NCBI GenBank assembly: GCA_002071085.1
Contig: MWEM01000011.1
Coordinates: 1 to 64,000, forward strand
Source of the DNA: Thermotogota bacterium ADurb.Bin062
GTDB lineage: Bacteria > Thermotogota > Thermotogae > MWEM01
Direction: 5' to 3'
Length of the DNA: 64,000 nucleotides
Shown here: positions 16,869 to 25,845 of the stretch, in pieces
How the letters are laid out: each line of letters begins with the position of its first letter
Numbering within the stretch: position 1 is the first letter of the stretch
Program-made: the position numbers and the translations under genes
The notes under the pieces: generated by a model
The model's input: the letters and a program-made list of their open reading frames with translations, nothing else
Told to the model about the DNA's origin: nothing
The model's database searches: none

Positions 16869-18488
16869 CTAATGGATGACCTTCCAGTTGCCGTCGACGG
16901 TGGCTTCGATCTCTCCTCTTTCGAGGATGTAATCGGACATCAACTCCGCCACTTCCATCATGATGTCTTTCACGACGGGTTTTCCTTGGAACATCAGATA
17001 GTTCCCGCCGCCTCCGGCGCGGTAATTGTTCAGGACGACGTCGTACTCTTTGTCCATCGCCATAGGTTTACCTTCGTAATTCAGTTTCACGACCCGTTGG
17101 CCAACGGGCTTGGAAATGTCTAGCGTGTAATCGATGCCTTCCCACACGTCATAGTTGTAGTGTTGGGGCTTTGGATAAACCCATGTGTCGTTCACCGCGA
17201 TTTTCCCGTCTACAATCGTGAAATAGTCGGCGCAGCGCTCAAGGGCGCCTTTGATGTCCTGACCGGTTACTCGGATGACTTTGAGCGTGTTGGCGTATAT
17301 ATACACGGCGTTGACGTCTCTCAGAGTCACAGGTCCCGAACCCCAGCCTTTGATGTCGTTCGTGAACAGCGCCGTAGAAGAGATTTTTGCGCCGGAGATA
17401 TTCATCTGCACTTTGTTGATGAATTCCAGCAGCGCATTGTCCCCCATTCGTGTAATCAGTGGGTCAACCACGGAGAAATCGCCTTTCGCGACTCCTATCG
17501 GCGTATCCAGCCATTTCTGAGTCTTCTCTTCCACATCGCGTACTAAGGCCAAGACCTCTTCGTCAGCCGGGACGCCTTTCACGGAGAGCAGTTCAACGGA
17601 CTTCGACACGATGATCCACCGTTTGTCCGAGTTGTCCAGCTTGATCTCCGCCTTCCCAACCAGCTGGCCCCAATTCGACGGCTGGAGAACGGGTACGCCT
17701 TGGCAGAATCCGACGATGGTGCGGTGTTGGTGACCGGTCAAGAACAGATCGATGCCCTTCACCTCTTGTAGCAGCTGATAGCCCTGATTCTCCCCACTCA
17801 GTTCTTCGGTCGGTAGGCCGGTTACGATATCCCTTTCAAACCCGCCGTGGTAAGAAACGATCACCACATCCACCTTTTCTTTTTCTCGTAAAATGGGGAC
17901 GTACACCTTTGCCGTCTCGACTGGGTCCAAAAAGTCCACATCTAAAACGTTTCGCACATCTTCCCAGTTGGGGATGTACTTTGTGGTTAACCCCAAGATA
18001 CCGACGCGCACGCCTTTGACGGTGAGCACACGATAGGGTTCGAAGTAAGGAGTTTTTGTGAATCTGCGGACAATGTTCGCGCTGAGAATCGGGAAATTGG
18101 CTTCCGCGGCGGTTTTGCTTAATAGGCCCATCCCGTAGTTAAACTCGTGGTTTCCGACCACACCTGCGTGATATCCCATCAGGTTCAACACCTGTATCAT
18201 CGGGTTGGGAGCTGTCGGCTCTTTTCTGATATGGTAATAGGTGAACGGGGTGCCCTGGGTCAAATCGCCGTTATCGATCAGGATCAGATCCGGGTCTTTG
18301 CTCCTCAGCTGTTTGACGAGGGTTTGGATTTTCGCTAACCCACTATCAGCCGGCTTATTCGTCGCATAGTTGATCGGATAGACGTTCCCGTGGATATCAC
18401 TCGTTTGCAAAATCGTAAGCGTCACGATTTCGGAAAAACCGAGTACGGCAACCAGTAAAACGGCTAACAACAAGAACAGTTTTCTCAT
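16869..18488 (-). CDS. Secreted 5'-nucleotidase / 2',3'-cyclic phosphodiesterase family (UshA-like)
   Basis: The 539-residue protein starts with a signal peptide (residues 1-19). The N-terminal metallophosphatase domain has TSDIHGN, DNGDLTQG, GNHEFNYG, SYHGGFE and LTGHQH, which supply the two-metal site. The C-terminal part matches the 5'-nucleotidase substrate-binding domain (for example RAGGGGNYLMF near residue 490). The enzyme family removes phosphate from nucleotides or sugar nucleotides outside the cell. AAGGAGG seven bases before the ATG sets the start, and a strong terminator follows the stop. It lies 98 bases after the ATPase of an AfuABC-like transporter on the same strand, so it may share that transcript and feed or process the transported compound; this link is inferred. 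Confidence 0.88.
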   Translation of the reverse strand: MRKLFLLLAVLLVAVLGFSEIVTLTILQTSDIHGNVYPINYATNKPADSGLAKIQTLVKQLRSKDPDLILIDNGDLTQGTPFTYYHIRKEPTAPNPMIQVLNLMGYHAGVVGNHEFNYGMGLLSKTAAEANFPILSANIVRRFTKTPYFEPYRVLTVKGVRVGILGLTTKYIPNWEDVRNVLDVDFLDPVETAKVYVPILREKEKVDVVIVSYHGGFERDIVTGLPTEELSGENQGYQLLQEVKGIDLFLTGHQHRTIVGFCQGVPVLQPSNWGQLVGKAEIKLDNSDKRWIIVSKSVELLSVKGVPADEEVLALVRDVEEKTQKWLDTPIGVAKGDFSVVDPLITRMGDNALLEFINKVQMNISGAKISSTALFTNDIKGWGSGPVTLRDVNAVYIYANTLKVIRVTGQDIKGALERCADYFTIVDGKIAVNDTWVYPKPQHYNYDVWEGIDYTLDISKPVGQRVVKLNYEGKPMAMDKEYDVVLNNYRAGGGGNYLMFQGKPVVKDIMMEVAELMSDYILERGEIEATVDGNWKVIH

Positions 18489-18586
18489 AGAATCCCTCCT
18501 TATGTGTTCGATCGATCCAAATACTCGTTTCTCTCTATCGGTCGATCGTCGCTTTCTTTCGCTTCTCTTTCAAGCTGATGATCTCT

Positions 18587-19711
18587 CTATATGTTGGCTT
18601 TGTTCAGAGAAAGCCCATCGATCCCCGGATCCAAGGGCAACAAGACCGCCTTATCTTCGCGAATGGAAAGGCTGACCGGCGATCCTTCGGGGCGCAGGCC
18701 TTCCTTCGGTAATTCGGATTTGACCATAACTTCCCCGAACTCCGTTTTGATATAGGATTCGATAGCGTTCCCGAGGTAAACATTCGTCGTGATCACTCCC
18801 GGGACGACACCTTTTCCGTTCTCCTGCATCTTCATCGACTCGGGCCGGCAGGCCAAGATATAGCGTTGGGAATCGTTCGGCGTCACATTCTTCGCCACAC
18901 GGACAGAAAGCTTTTTATCGTATAGCTCGACGATCGCGTCCTTCCCTTCCCAAGCCAGTATTTTTACCGGAAAATAAGCCATCTTGCCCATAAAATCGGC
19001 GACAAATATCGAATTCGGCTCTTCATAGATATCGAAAGGGGTGCCCGTCTGGACAATTTTCCCTTTGTTCATCACGATGACCGTATCCGATAACGTCATC
19101 GCTTCCGTGCGGTCATGGGTCACGTAGATCGCGGTGATGCCCGTTTTCTGCTGGATACGTCGGATTTCCACCCGCATCTGTTCGCGTAGAAGCACATCCA
19201 AGTTGGATAAGGGCTCGTCAAACAGCAGAACCGAAGGTTCCACCACCAGCGCGCGCGCCAGAGCCACCCGCTGTTGCTGACCTCCCGAAAGGCTGGAAGG
19301 GGGCCGCTCCTCAAAACCGCTCAATCCGACGAGGTCCAGAATGGCGCTCACTTTCTTGTGTCGTTCTGAAGTCGTGACTTTCCGCATTTTCAGGCCGTAA
19401 CCCACATTATCTCCGACGTTCATATGCGGAAACAACCCGTAGCTTTGAAAAACCATCGCCGTATCCCTTTTCCACGGCGGGATGAAAGTCACGTCCTCCT
19501 CGTCGATCTTGATCTTCCCCTTGGTCGGATTCTCAAAACCGGCGATCATCCTCAAGCTCGTCGTTTTCCCACAACCGGAAGGGCCGAGTAAGGTGACGAA
19601 CGCGCCGGGTTCTATCCGGAACGAGACGTCGTCGACGGCCAGGATCTCTTCCCCCTTGAAGCCTTTGAATGCCTTATAAACATTGGTTAAAGAAACCGAA
19701 GAGGCGGGCAC
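18587..19711 (-). CDS. ABC transporter ATP-binding subunit (FbpC/AfuC/PotA type)
   Basis: The 374-residue protein has Walker A GPSGCGKTT, the Q-loop in AMVFQSYGLFPH, signature LSGGQQQRVALARAL, Walker B VLLFDEPLSNLD and the switch His in VTHDRTEA, followed by a C-terminal TOBE-like domain (about residues 240-370). It powers import by the permease encoded just upstream. The start is GTG, with GAGGTGAT five bases upstream; the gap to the permease stop is only four bases, so translation is probably coupled. This subfamily serves iron, polyamine, phosphonate, thiamine and hexose-phosphate importers, and the ATPase alone does not decide the substrate. Confidence 0.88.
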   Translation of the reverse strand: MPASSVSLTNVYKAFKGFKGEEILAVDDVSFRIEPGAFVTLLGPSGCGKTTSLRMIAGFENPTKGKIKIDEEDVTFIPPWKRDTAMVFQSYGLFPHMNVGDNVGYGLKMRKVTTSERHKKVSAILDLVGLSGFEERPPSSLSGGQQQRVALARALVVEPSVLLFDEPLSNLDVLLREQMRVEIRRIQQKTGITAIYVTHDRTEAMTLSDTVIVMNKGKIVQTGTPFDIYEEPNSIFVADFMGKMAYFPVKILAWEGKDAIVELYDKKLSVRVAKNVTPNDSQRYILACRPESMKMQENGKGVVPGVITTNVYLGNAIESYIKTEFGEVMVKSELPKEGLRPEGSPVSLSIREDKAVLLPLDPGIDGLSLNKANI

Positions 19712-19715
19712 ACTA

Positions 19716-21911
19716 TCACCTCACTATGATGTTCTTCTGAAGGCTGGAAGACTTCCCCACCAAAAACCGCAATACCCAAAAGACAGTCAAGACAATGACC
19801 ATCAACGTGGTGGCCAGAACGCTAGCCAACCCGAAACGCAGGTTCTCCGAGAAATTGTAGATGAGGATCGTCATATGATACCACTTTGCCGATATCAGGA
19901 AAATGACCGCGCTGACGGCCGTCATCGAGCGGACGAAGGTGTAGGAAAGGCTGGAGATGAAGGCAGGCCGTATGAGAGGTAGGACGATCGTGCGAAAGAC
20001 CGTCGCCGTGTCCGCTCCCAGCGACTGCGCGGCTTCCTCGATAGACGGGTCGATCTGCTTCAAGCTCGCGATGCCGCTTTCCACACCCACCGGCAGCTCC
20101 CGGACGACGTAGTTGATGATGATGATCGCCGCCGTCCCTACGAGAAGCAGCGGGGGTTTGTTGAACGCGATGATGAAACTGATTCCTACCAGCGTTCCGG
20201 GAACCGCGTAGGGTGTGATCACCATGGCCTGCATCAAACCCTTCCCAGGAAATCGCTTCCTCACGATGATCATTGCGACGATCATCGCCAATAACCCGGC
20301 GATAGGGGTGGCGATCGCAGCCAACAGCGTCGTGTCTCCGATAGCGTCCTTCCCGCGTTGCAGCGCTTCGACGACGTTGTCGAAAGTGAACGTGTAATCA
20401 ATCCCCCAGTTCTTGACGAAACAGCCCGCTACGATCGTCGCGTAGAGCGAAAGTAAAAAACCGGATATCGCCACCATCAACGCGACGAGGACCTTTTTCA
20501 CGTTCGGGCTGACGACTTCGAGTATCCGGCCGGTTGGCTTCCCGGTAACGGTTGTATACGATTTTTTACTGATCCAATACCGCTGCAGGCCGAAGGCGAG
20601 AAAGGTAGGGATGAGCAAGAGGACCGACAGGGTCGCCCCGATGTCCAGGTGGTTCATCCCAGTCACTTCCAGATAGGCCTCGACCGACAGAACCTTGTAC
20701 TTCCCAGCTAAGATCAACGGATTCGCAAAATCCGCGATCGAGTTTGTAAAAACGAGTAGCCAAGCGCTCGCGATACCGGGAAAGGACAAGGGGAGCGTCA
20801 CGGTCGAAAAGACCTTCCAGCGCGTGGCTTTCAGGTTCATCGCCGCTTCCTCGAAAGTCGAGTCGATCGCCTCGAGAACGCCACTGAGGACCATAAAGGC
20901 GATAGGAAACATCCCCATTGTTTGGACGATCACCAATCCGTCCAATCCGTAGATATCGACGTTCGTCAATCCCAGGATCCTTCTCGTGATCAAACCATAG
21001 CTACCGAAGAGGAGGATCAAGGATAAGGTCAAAGAGAATGGAGGAGAGATCACGGGGAGAGTCGCCATCGTCGCGTAGAAGCCCTTCCCTCTGACATTCG
21101 TACGGGTTAGCGTAAAGGCAAACAAAAAACCGATCGCGGTCGACACCGTCGCTGTCAAAACGCCCAGCAGAATGCTTCCCCACAGCGCCTGTAAATAGTT
21201 GCGATTACTCAGAACGTGCCGCCATACTTCCAGTGTAAATACCCCATCCTTCATCACCGTCAAACGAAAGGCCTGATACAAAGGGAAAGCGATGAATATC
21301 CCGACGATGAGAAAGATGATCAGGATGGTATAGACCAGAATCGGGTCTTTGCTAAAAGCGTTGACGAACAAGATACAAGATAGCAAGACGATGAAGGTGA
21401 TGGCAAACCCCTTCAAGAGATTCCCGTAGTTACGGATAACGCTTCCGTCGTGTAGGAGTATGAGCGTGCCTGTAACGTAACCTACCTCTTCCGGTATGAT
21501 CGGCGTGAAAGAAATATAAACCGGATGTCCTTTCCATTCGATCCGTTTGGGATAGAAATAGACCTCTTCGTAGTAGGTGCTTTCCAATCCGTACGCATAG
21601 AAGGGCAAGGATTGCGCCCAATCGAAGAAGGCTTGGTCTTCTTTCGACGAGATAACGGGACGGACTTTCTCTCCGAATTCCGCGTTCCCTTCGGAGATGA
21701 AGGGAAGGATATCCGGGTATTGCTCTCGCGTGGACGATATCCATTGGCCATAAGAACGCGAAGGTACCGATTGGGAAAGAAGCAGCCCCGCCTCTTTCAA
21801 CCTCTGGATAGAAATATTCGTGAACTCCGTCTCTAAGGTGCGAAATACCCACACGATCAGGATGATACCTAGCACACAAAAAAGAATCGCTTTCACCCAT
21901 TTGACCTTCAA
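19716..21911 (-). CDS. Fused ABC permease (two permease domains) with extracytoplasmic insert
   Basis: The start is taken as TTG at 21911, six bases after GGAGGGGGT, giving 731 residues. Two copies of the binding-protein-dependent permease fold are fused: a first half with the coupling motif EEAAMNLKATRWKVF and a second with EEAAQSLGADTATVFRTI. This is the arrangement of AfuB/FbpB proteins. Between the first membrane segment (about residues 5-25) and the next (about 165-185) lies a soluble stretch of about 140 residues facing outward (SVPSRSYGQWISSTREQY and onward), which resembles no standard permease part and could be a sensor or docking domain. It sits between the binding-protein gene and the ATPase gene. 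An upstream TTG at 21947 would add 12 residues but lacks the ribosome site. Confidence 0.85.
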   Translation of the reverse strand: MKVKWVKAILFCVLGIILIVWVFRTLETEFTNISIQRLKEAGLLLSQSVPSRSYGQWISSTREQYPDILPFISEGNAEFGEKVRPVISSKEDQAFFDWAQSLPFYAYGLESTYYEEVYFYPKRIEWKGHPVYISFTPIIPEEVGYVTGTLILLHDGSVIRNYGNLLKGFAITFIVLLSCILFVNAFSKDPILVYTILIIFLIVGIFIAFPLYQAFRLTVMKDGVFTLEVWRHVLSNRNYLQALWGSILLGVLTATVSTAIGFLFAFTLTRTNVRGKGFYATMATLPVISPPFSLTLSLILLFGSYGLITRRILGLTNVDIYGLDGLVIVQTMGMFPIAFMVLSGVLEAIDSTFEEAAMNLKATRWKVFSTVTLPLSFPGIASAWLLVFTNSIADFANPLILAGKYKVLSVEAYLEVTGMNHLDIGATLSVLLLIPTFLAFGLQRYWISKKSYTTVTGKPTGRILEVVSPNVKKVLVALMVAISGFLLSLYATIVAGCFVKNWGIDYTFTFDNVVEALQRGKDAIGDTTLLAAIATPIAGLLAMIVAMIIVRKRFPGKGLMQAMVITPYAVPGTLVGISFIIAFNKPPLLLVGTAAIIIINYVVRELPVGVESGIASLKQIDPSIEEAAQSLGADTATVFRTIVLPLIRPAFISSLSYTFVRSMTAVSAVIFLISAKWYHMTILIYNFSENLRFGLASVLATTLMVIVLTVFWVLRFLVGKSSSLQKNIIVR

Positions 21912-21970
21912 CGATCTACCCCCTCCGCAGTCCGCCGATGGCTCCAAAGGCCGAAGCCTTTAGAGAAGAA

Positions 21971-22002
21971 CGGAGAAAGGGCCTTTGGATACCCTTTCTC
22001 CG
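21971..22002 (-). other. Intercistronic hairpin between binding-protein and permease genes
   Basis: An 11-bp perfect stem, CGGAGAAAGGG / CCCTTTCTCCG, with a 10-base loop lies between the stop of the binding-protein gene and the start of the permease gene. There is no T run after it on the minus strand, so it is more likely an mRNA-stabilising or partial read-through structure that raises binding-protein expression than a full terminator. Confidence 0.65.
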
Positions 22003-22018
22003 AGGTTAATCGATTGCC

Positions 22019-23005
22019 TTACCGTCCGATTTCGGCCTTCCACCTGGCTGTGAGCCGGTCTCGGTTTTCAGCGTCCCAAACGAGATCCTGCTCTACGGTT
22101 TTAATATCTTGAATTTGGATGTAAATATCGTCGGTGGGGGCTTCAGGGGAGAGTGGGATCACGTACCAAGCCGCGATGATGCCCTGCGCAGCGGGGCCTA
22201 GAACCCAATTATAGAGTTTTTTCGCCTCAACGGGATCCTTCCCGCCCTTGACCAAAGACATCGCTGCGATCTCGAAACCGGTGCCATCCGAAGGCAAGGT
22301 GATTTCGAGCGGCGCGCCGTTTTTCACTAGGCGAACCAGGTCGTGCAAATAGCCGATCGCCACGGTCGTTTCACCGATCGCGCATTCTTTCCCTGGAGCC
22401 GACCCGGAGCGGGTGTACATATTCACGTTCTTGTCCAAGCGTTTCAAATACTCGAAAGTCCTTTCTTCATCACCCTCATACAGATAGCGAATCGTGGTGA
22501 TGACGTTGTAAGAGGTGCCCGAGGTGATGGGGTCCGCCATTCGGACCATACCGCGGTAGGTCTCCGACGCGATCTCGTCCCAATTCGTAGGCGCCGAGAT
22601 GCCGAGTTCTTTCGCACGGTTTTTGTTCGTCACGAAGGCGAGAGGCCCAACGTAAAGACCCACCCAGAAACCCTCCGGATCCCGGTACTGCTCGGGGATA
22701 CTCAAGAATTGCGGGCTCTTGTAACTCGCGGTCAAGCCTTTCATCTTGGCTTGCACGTGCAACACACCCACGCCGCCGACCCATATCGAGGCTTGAGGGT
22801 TCTCTCTTTCGGCTTCCAAACGAGCGACCGCTTCGCCGGTTGACAGCCGGACCCACTCCACCCGGATCCCGGTTTCTTTTTCGAAGGCGTCGAAGACTTC
22901 TTTCGCGAGCGGTTCTTCGAACGTGGTGTACGCTTTGACAGAATTGGCAGAAAAGACTAGTGCGGTGAGTAGAAGACACAAGGCAATCGTAGTGAGGCGT
23001 TTCAT
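22019..23005 (-). CDS. Periplasmic binding protein of an AfuA/FbpA-like ABC importer
   Basis: The 328-residue protein has a signal peptide (residues 1-25) and the fold of family 1 extracellular binding proteins, with KETGIRVEWV, the ASIWVGG stretch and TNWDEIASETYRG. GAAGGAGG lies before the ATG. It is the first gene of a three-gene transporter set. The automatic label would be iron(III)-binding, but the adjacent Tyr-Tyr pair that holds iron in FbpA is not visible. AfuA-type homologues in some bacteria bind hexose phosphates, and a downstream nucleotidase fits an organophosphate substrate better. The substrate is therefore left open. Confidence 0.82.
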   Translation of the reverse strand: MKRLTTIALCLLLTALVFSANSVKAYTTFEEPLAKEVFDAFEKETGIRVEWVRLSTGEAVARLEAERENPQASIWVGGVGVLHVQAKMKGLTASYKSPQFLSIPEQYRDPEGFWVGLYVGPLAFVTNKNRAKELGISAPTNWDEIASETYRGMVRMADPITSGTSYNVITTIRYLYEGDEERTFEYLKRLDKNVNMYTRSGSAPGKECAIGETTVAIGYLHDLVRLVKNGAPLEITLPSDGTGFEIAAMSLVKGGKDPVEAKKLYNWVLGPAAQGIIAAWYVIPLSPEAPTDDIYIQIQDIKTVEQDLVWDAENRDRLTARWKAEIGR

Positions 23006-23054
23006 AATTTTCCTCCTTCTCTATAGTGTGTAAAGATGCGTTAAGGCAAAGACG

Positions 23055-23063
23055 ATTATAACA
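23055..23063 (-). promoter_or_regulatory. Extended -10 promoter for the AfuABC-like operon
   Basis: On the minus strand TGT-TATAAT (TATAAT at 23060-23055) lies about 50 bases before the ATG of the binding-protein gene. No clear -35 is seen. Confidence 0.5.
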
Positions 23064-23112
23064 CAAGTGACTTTTTTTAGTAGCCCGTATGTGGGTATAA
23101 TATCGAGGCGCA

Positions 23113-23700
23113 ACAAAATGGGAACCCCGAACTTTAGTTCGGCAAGTTTCATTGCTTTTCCGTAAGCTCGCGAGAGTCATTAAACGCGTACGCCGCGATG
23201 GGTCTGTGAGGTTATCGCGGGGTAAGTGGTTTTTACGACCCCGCGATCCGCCTTTTGTCTTTTTTACACCGCCCCGGGAGCGCCCTGGGAACGCCGAACT
23301 TTAGTTCGGCATGTTTCTTTGCTTTTCTGTAAGCTCCCGAGAGCCATTAAACGCGTACGCCGCGATAGGTCTGTGGGGTTATCGCGGGGTAAGTGGTTTT
23401 TACGACCCCGCGATCCGCCCTATTCCCTTCTCAAAAGCGTATCGCGCGGTCGCATAAAGAAAAAGCGCTTACGTCGCGATGACCGTAGAAACCCCGCAGT
23501 CCGTCCTATTCCCTTCTCAAAAGCGTATCGCGCGGTCGCATAAAGAAAAAGCGCTTACGCCGCGATGCTGCGCTCGGGAACACTCCCAGTGAAAAGAGAA
23601 AACCATGCCAAACTAAAGTTTGGCGTTCCCAGAACGGATCGCGGGGTCCCGTTGGTTACCCCGCGATAACCCACGAAGTTCGGCGTTCCCAGCCCACGAA
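23113..23700. repeat. Repeat block between the AfuABC-like and BMP-type operons
   Basis: H hairpins lie at 23120-23146 and 23286-23313 and a reverse one at 23605-23630. P1 copies are at 23214-23247 and 23381-23414. Two P2 variants (CGCGGTCGCATAAAG instead of CCGTCGCGAAAAG) are at 23441-23480 and 23527-23566. A P1-like palindrome with a different interior (GGTCCCGTTGGTTACC) is at 23636-23670, followed by half an H hairpin (GAAGTTCGGCGTTCCCA). No gene is seen between 23006 and 23977. Confidence 0.8.
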
Positions 23701-23738
23701 GGCTCGTGACCCGCCTTTTGTCTTTTTTTCGCCGCGTT

Positions 23739-23807
23739 GACCACATAGAATAAAAATCGTACGGTCGATTCTGACTTTGTTTCTTGATCGCGCCTCATAA
23801 CTTGACA
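23739..23807 (+). other. Conserved 69-bp element, copy 1
   Basis: Blocks GACCAC, TAAAAATCG, CGATTCTGA, TTGTTTCTTGAT and CTTGAC recur in the same order and nearly the same spacing at 53904-53970. AATCG and CGATT can form a short stem around six variable bases. Both copies directly follow P-type palindrome sequence and stand about 35 bases upstream of a TATAAT or TATACT box. Confidence 0.6.
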
Positions 23808-23840
23808 GACACGCCCCCTTCTATAGAGAGGAAATATAGA

Positions 23841-23848
23841 GTATAATC
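23841..23848 (+). promoter_or_regulatory. Candidate -10 box of the sugar/polyol operon
   Basis: GTATAAT (TATAAT at 23843-23848) precedes a leader of about 120 bases that can form a stem (TATCT...AGATA enclosing AGAAG...CTTCT, 23889-23933). TTGACA at 23802 is too far away, at 35 bases, to be its -35. Confidence 0.35.
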
Positions 23849-23977
23849 TATCGTCTTCCAACAAAAAAAGTTTCCGGGAGTCAAGCCGTATCTGTGAAGT
23901 GAGAAGACAGCAATCTACCTGCTTCTTAGATACGCGCGGGGCTAGGAGTCATGAGCCGGATATTGAGAGGAGCGCGG

Positions 23978-25006
23978 ATGACGAGGACGAACGCGTACGT
24001 AATCACTGAGCCCTTCCGCGGACAAGTGCGGGGTTTTGACCTGTTGGATATTGCTTCCGACGACGCGCTGGTTAAGGTACGCGCTTGTGGGGTTTGCACC
24101 ACAGACAGAAGGTTATTCGCCGGGACGCTCAAGGTTCCTTATCCCCTCATAGGCGGGCACGAGGTTGCGGGCGAAGTGGTAGCGGTGGGGAAAGATGCGA
24201 ATGGGCTGGAGCCCGGGGCGCGTGTCGCGCTAGACACGATCTATCGCTGCGGGTCTTGTTTCTTCTGCCGGAAAGGGTTGGATCATCTCTGTCTCTATTC
24301 AAAAAAAGAGACGAAGCTAGAGGGCGTATCCCTCGTTGCGGGCGGATTTTCCGAATACCTCATCGTCAAACAAACGCAGCTCTTCCTCGTCGCCGATACA
24401 GTTGATTTTGCCGAAGCGGCATTGTCCGAGCCCTTGGCCTGCTGTTTACACAGTGTTCAAAGAGCTCGCCTGAGTTTTGGCGACTCGGCTCTCATTATTG
24501 GCGCGGGTACGATGGGACTCTTGCACGCCTTCGTCGCGACTCTCCAAGGGCTGACTCCATTGATCAGCGATTCGGACGCGGAACGCCGCTGTTTCGCCAA
24601 CCGGTTGGGCTTTCAGACCGTTGAGCCCTCGCGGGTCAACGAGGAGAAGCATAGGGTCAACGAGGGCTTGGGATTCGATGGGGTTTTCATTACGGCGCCC
24701 GTTCTGTCTTTGATCAACGACTCTCTATCCTACGTTCGTAAGGGAGGGGCCATCGTTCTCTACACCTCCGTTCATCCCAACGGGACGGTCGCGTTCGACG
24801 CCAACCAGCTGCATTATTCCGAAGCGTATCTCACGGGGACAGAAGGGAGAACCAGAGCGGACTTCCAAAAAGCGGTCACGCTGATCTCGAAGGGCTTAAT
24901 CGATCTCAAGCCTTTGGTGACGAAAAGGATCCAATTGGATGATTTATCAGAGGAGCTGTCCACTATGCCCTCCGGAAACAGCCAAAGAACGGTCGTCACT
25001 TTTTAA
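23978..25006 (+). CDS. Zinc-dependent medium-chain alcohol/polyol dehydrogenase
   Basis: The start at ATG 23978 (MTRTNAYVI) is favoured by AGAGGAG upstream; ATG 23951 would add nine residues with a site too close to the codon. The 342-residue protein has the catalytic zinc motifs ACGVCTTD and GGHEVAGEV, the four structural-zinc cysteines in YRCGSCFFCRKGLDHLC, and the Rossmann motif IGAGTMG. It belongs with sorbitol, threonine and related dehydrogenases and should oxidise a secondary alcohol with NAD(P). It is first in an operon of aldolase, ABC importer, RpiR regulator and FGGY kinase, so a polyol or sugar acid is the likely substrate. Confidence 0.88.
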   Translation: MTRTNAYVITEPFRGQVRGFDLLDIASDDALVKVRACGVCTTDRRLFAGTLKVPYPLIGGHEVAGEVVAVGKDANGLEPGARVALDTIYRCGSCFFCRKGLDHLCLYSKKETKLEGVSLVAGGFSEYLIVKQTQLFLVADTVDFAEAALSEPLACCLHSVQRARLSFGDSALIIGAGTMGLLHAFVATLQGLTPLISDSDAERRCFANRLGFQTVEPSRVNEEKHRVNEGLGFDGVFITAPVLSLINDSLSYVRKGGAIVLYTSVHPNGTVAFDANQLHYSEAYLTGTEGRTRADFQKAVTLISKGLIDLKPLVTKRIQLDDLSEELSTMPSGNSQRTVVTF

Positions 25007-25021
25007 TTTGGAGGTTATACA

Positions 25022-25810
25022 ATGGCACTATTCACGATGAAACGGATGCGCCGACTTTTTCGAAAGGACGGCCGGAGCGTAATCGTCGCGCTCGATCACG
25101 GCGCAGCGATGAACGTTCTCCCCGATCTCAAAGACACGCCTTCGGTTCTGCGCGCCATCGTCGAAAACGGCGCCGACGCCGTCTTAACCTCTTTCGGCAT
25201 CCTGAAGGATTATTGGGAAATCCTGGAAGACACTCCCGTCATCCTGCGGTTGGACGGGGGAATCACCTCTTTCGGTACGGGAACCAAGCGGTATAGCCAG
25301 CTCTACACGGTGGAGGACGCCTTAAGGCTTGGGGCGGATGGAGTGGCGTGTATGGGATTGCCGGGATGCGATTACGAGAACGACACGCTGTCTTACCTCG
25401 CGGGAATATGCGCCGAGGCGCGCCGATGGAACCTTCCCGTATTGGCGGAGATGCTGCCCGGAGGCTTCGGCCACACAGCGCGTGCGCCCGAACACCTCGC
25501 CTTCGCTGCTCGAGTAGGAGTGGAATTGGGCGCCGATATCATCAAGACCGAGTATTCGGGAAACCCGGACGACTTCAAAGAGATGGTGGAAGGTGTGAAA
25601 AAACCGGTCGTCGTCTTGGGCGGCGCCAAATCAGAGCGTTATGAAGAGATATTTCAGAGAATCCGATCCGCAATTGACGCCGGCGCGTCAGGCATCGCCG
25701 TGGGCCGGAACATTTGGGGTTATAAGGAGCCAGGAAAGATGACCGCCGCGTTATCCGCTATCGTGCACGGCCAGGCGTCCGTAGAAAGCGCTTTGCATAT
25801 GCTGCAATAG
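25022..25810 (+). CDS. Class I aldolase of the DhnA/LsrF type
   Basis: The 262-residue TIM-barrel protein has VIVALDHGAAMN near the N-terminus, the Schiff-base lysine in ADIIKTEYSG (Lys175) and a phosphate-binding end, GASGIAVGRNIWG. This family includes archaeal-type fructose-bisphosphate aldolase, sulfofructose-phosphate aldolase-like enzymes and LsrF. The expected reaction is cleavage of a phosphorylated ketose or a related acyl transfer. TTGGAGG stands before the ATG, 15 bases after the dehydrogenase stop. With a kinase, a dehydrogenase and an importer in the same operon it probably performs the carbon-splitting step. The exact substrate is not readable. Confidence 0.87.
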   Translation: MALFTMKRMRRLFRKDGRSVIVALDHGAAMNVLPDLKDTPSVLRAIVENGADAVLTSFGILKDYWEILEDTPVILRLDGGITSFGTGTKRYSQLYTVEDALRLGADGVACMGLPGCDYENDTLSYLAGICAEARRWNLPVLAEMLPGGFGHTARAPEHLAFAARVGVELGADIIKTEYSGNPDDFKEMVEGVKKPVVVLGGAKSERYEEIFQRIRSAIDAGASGIAVGRNIWGYKEPGKMTAALSAIVHGQASVESALHMLQ

Positions 25811-25845
25811 TAGAATGATTCAATAGAGGTAACGGAGGTGTTCGG

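Noticed and set aside
22019-23005. Confident assignment as iron(III)-binding protein
   Set aside because: No adjacent Tyr pair is visible, and AfuA-like proteins include hexose-phosphate binders, so the substrate was left open.
23802-23848. TTGACA (23802) with TATAAT (23843) as a standard promoter
   Set aside because: The spacing is 35 bases, about twice what sigma-70 type polymerase accepts. TTGACA belongs to the conserved 69-bp element instead.
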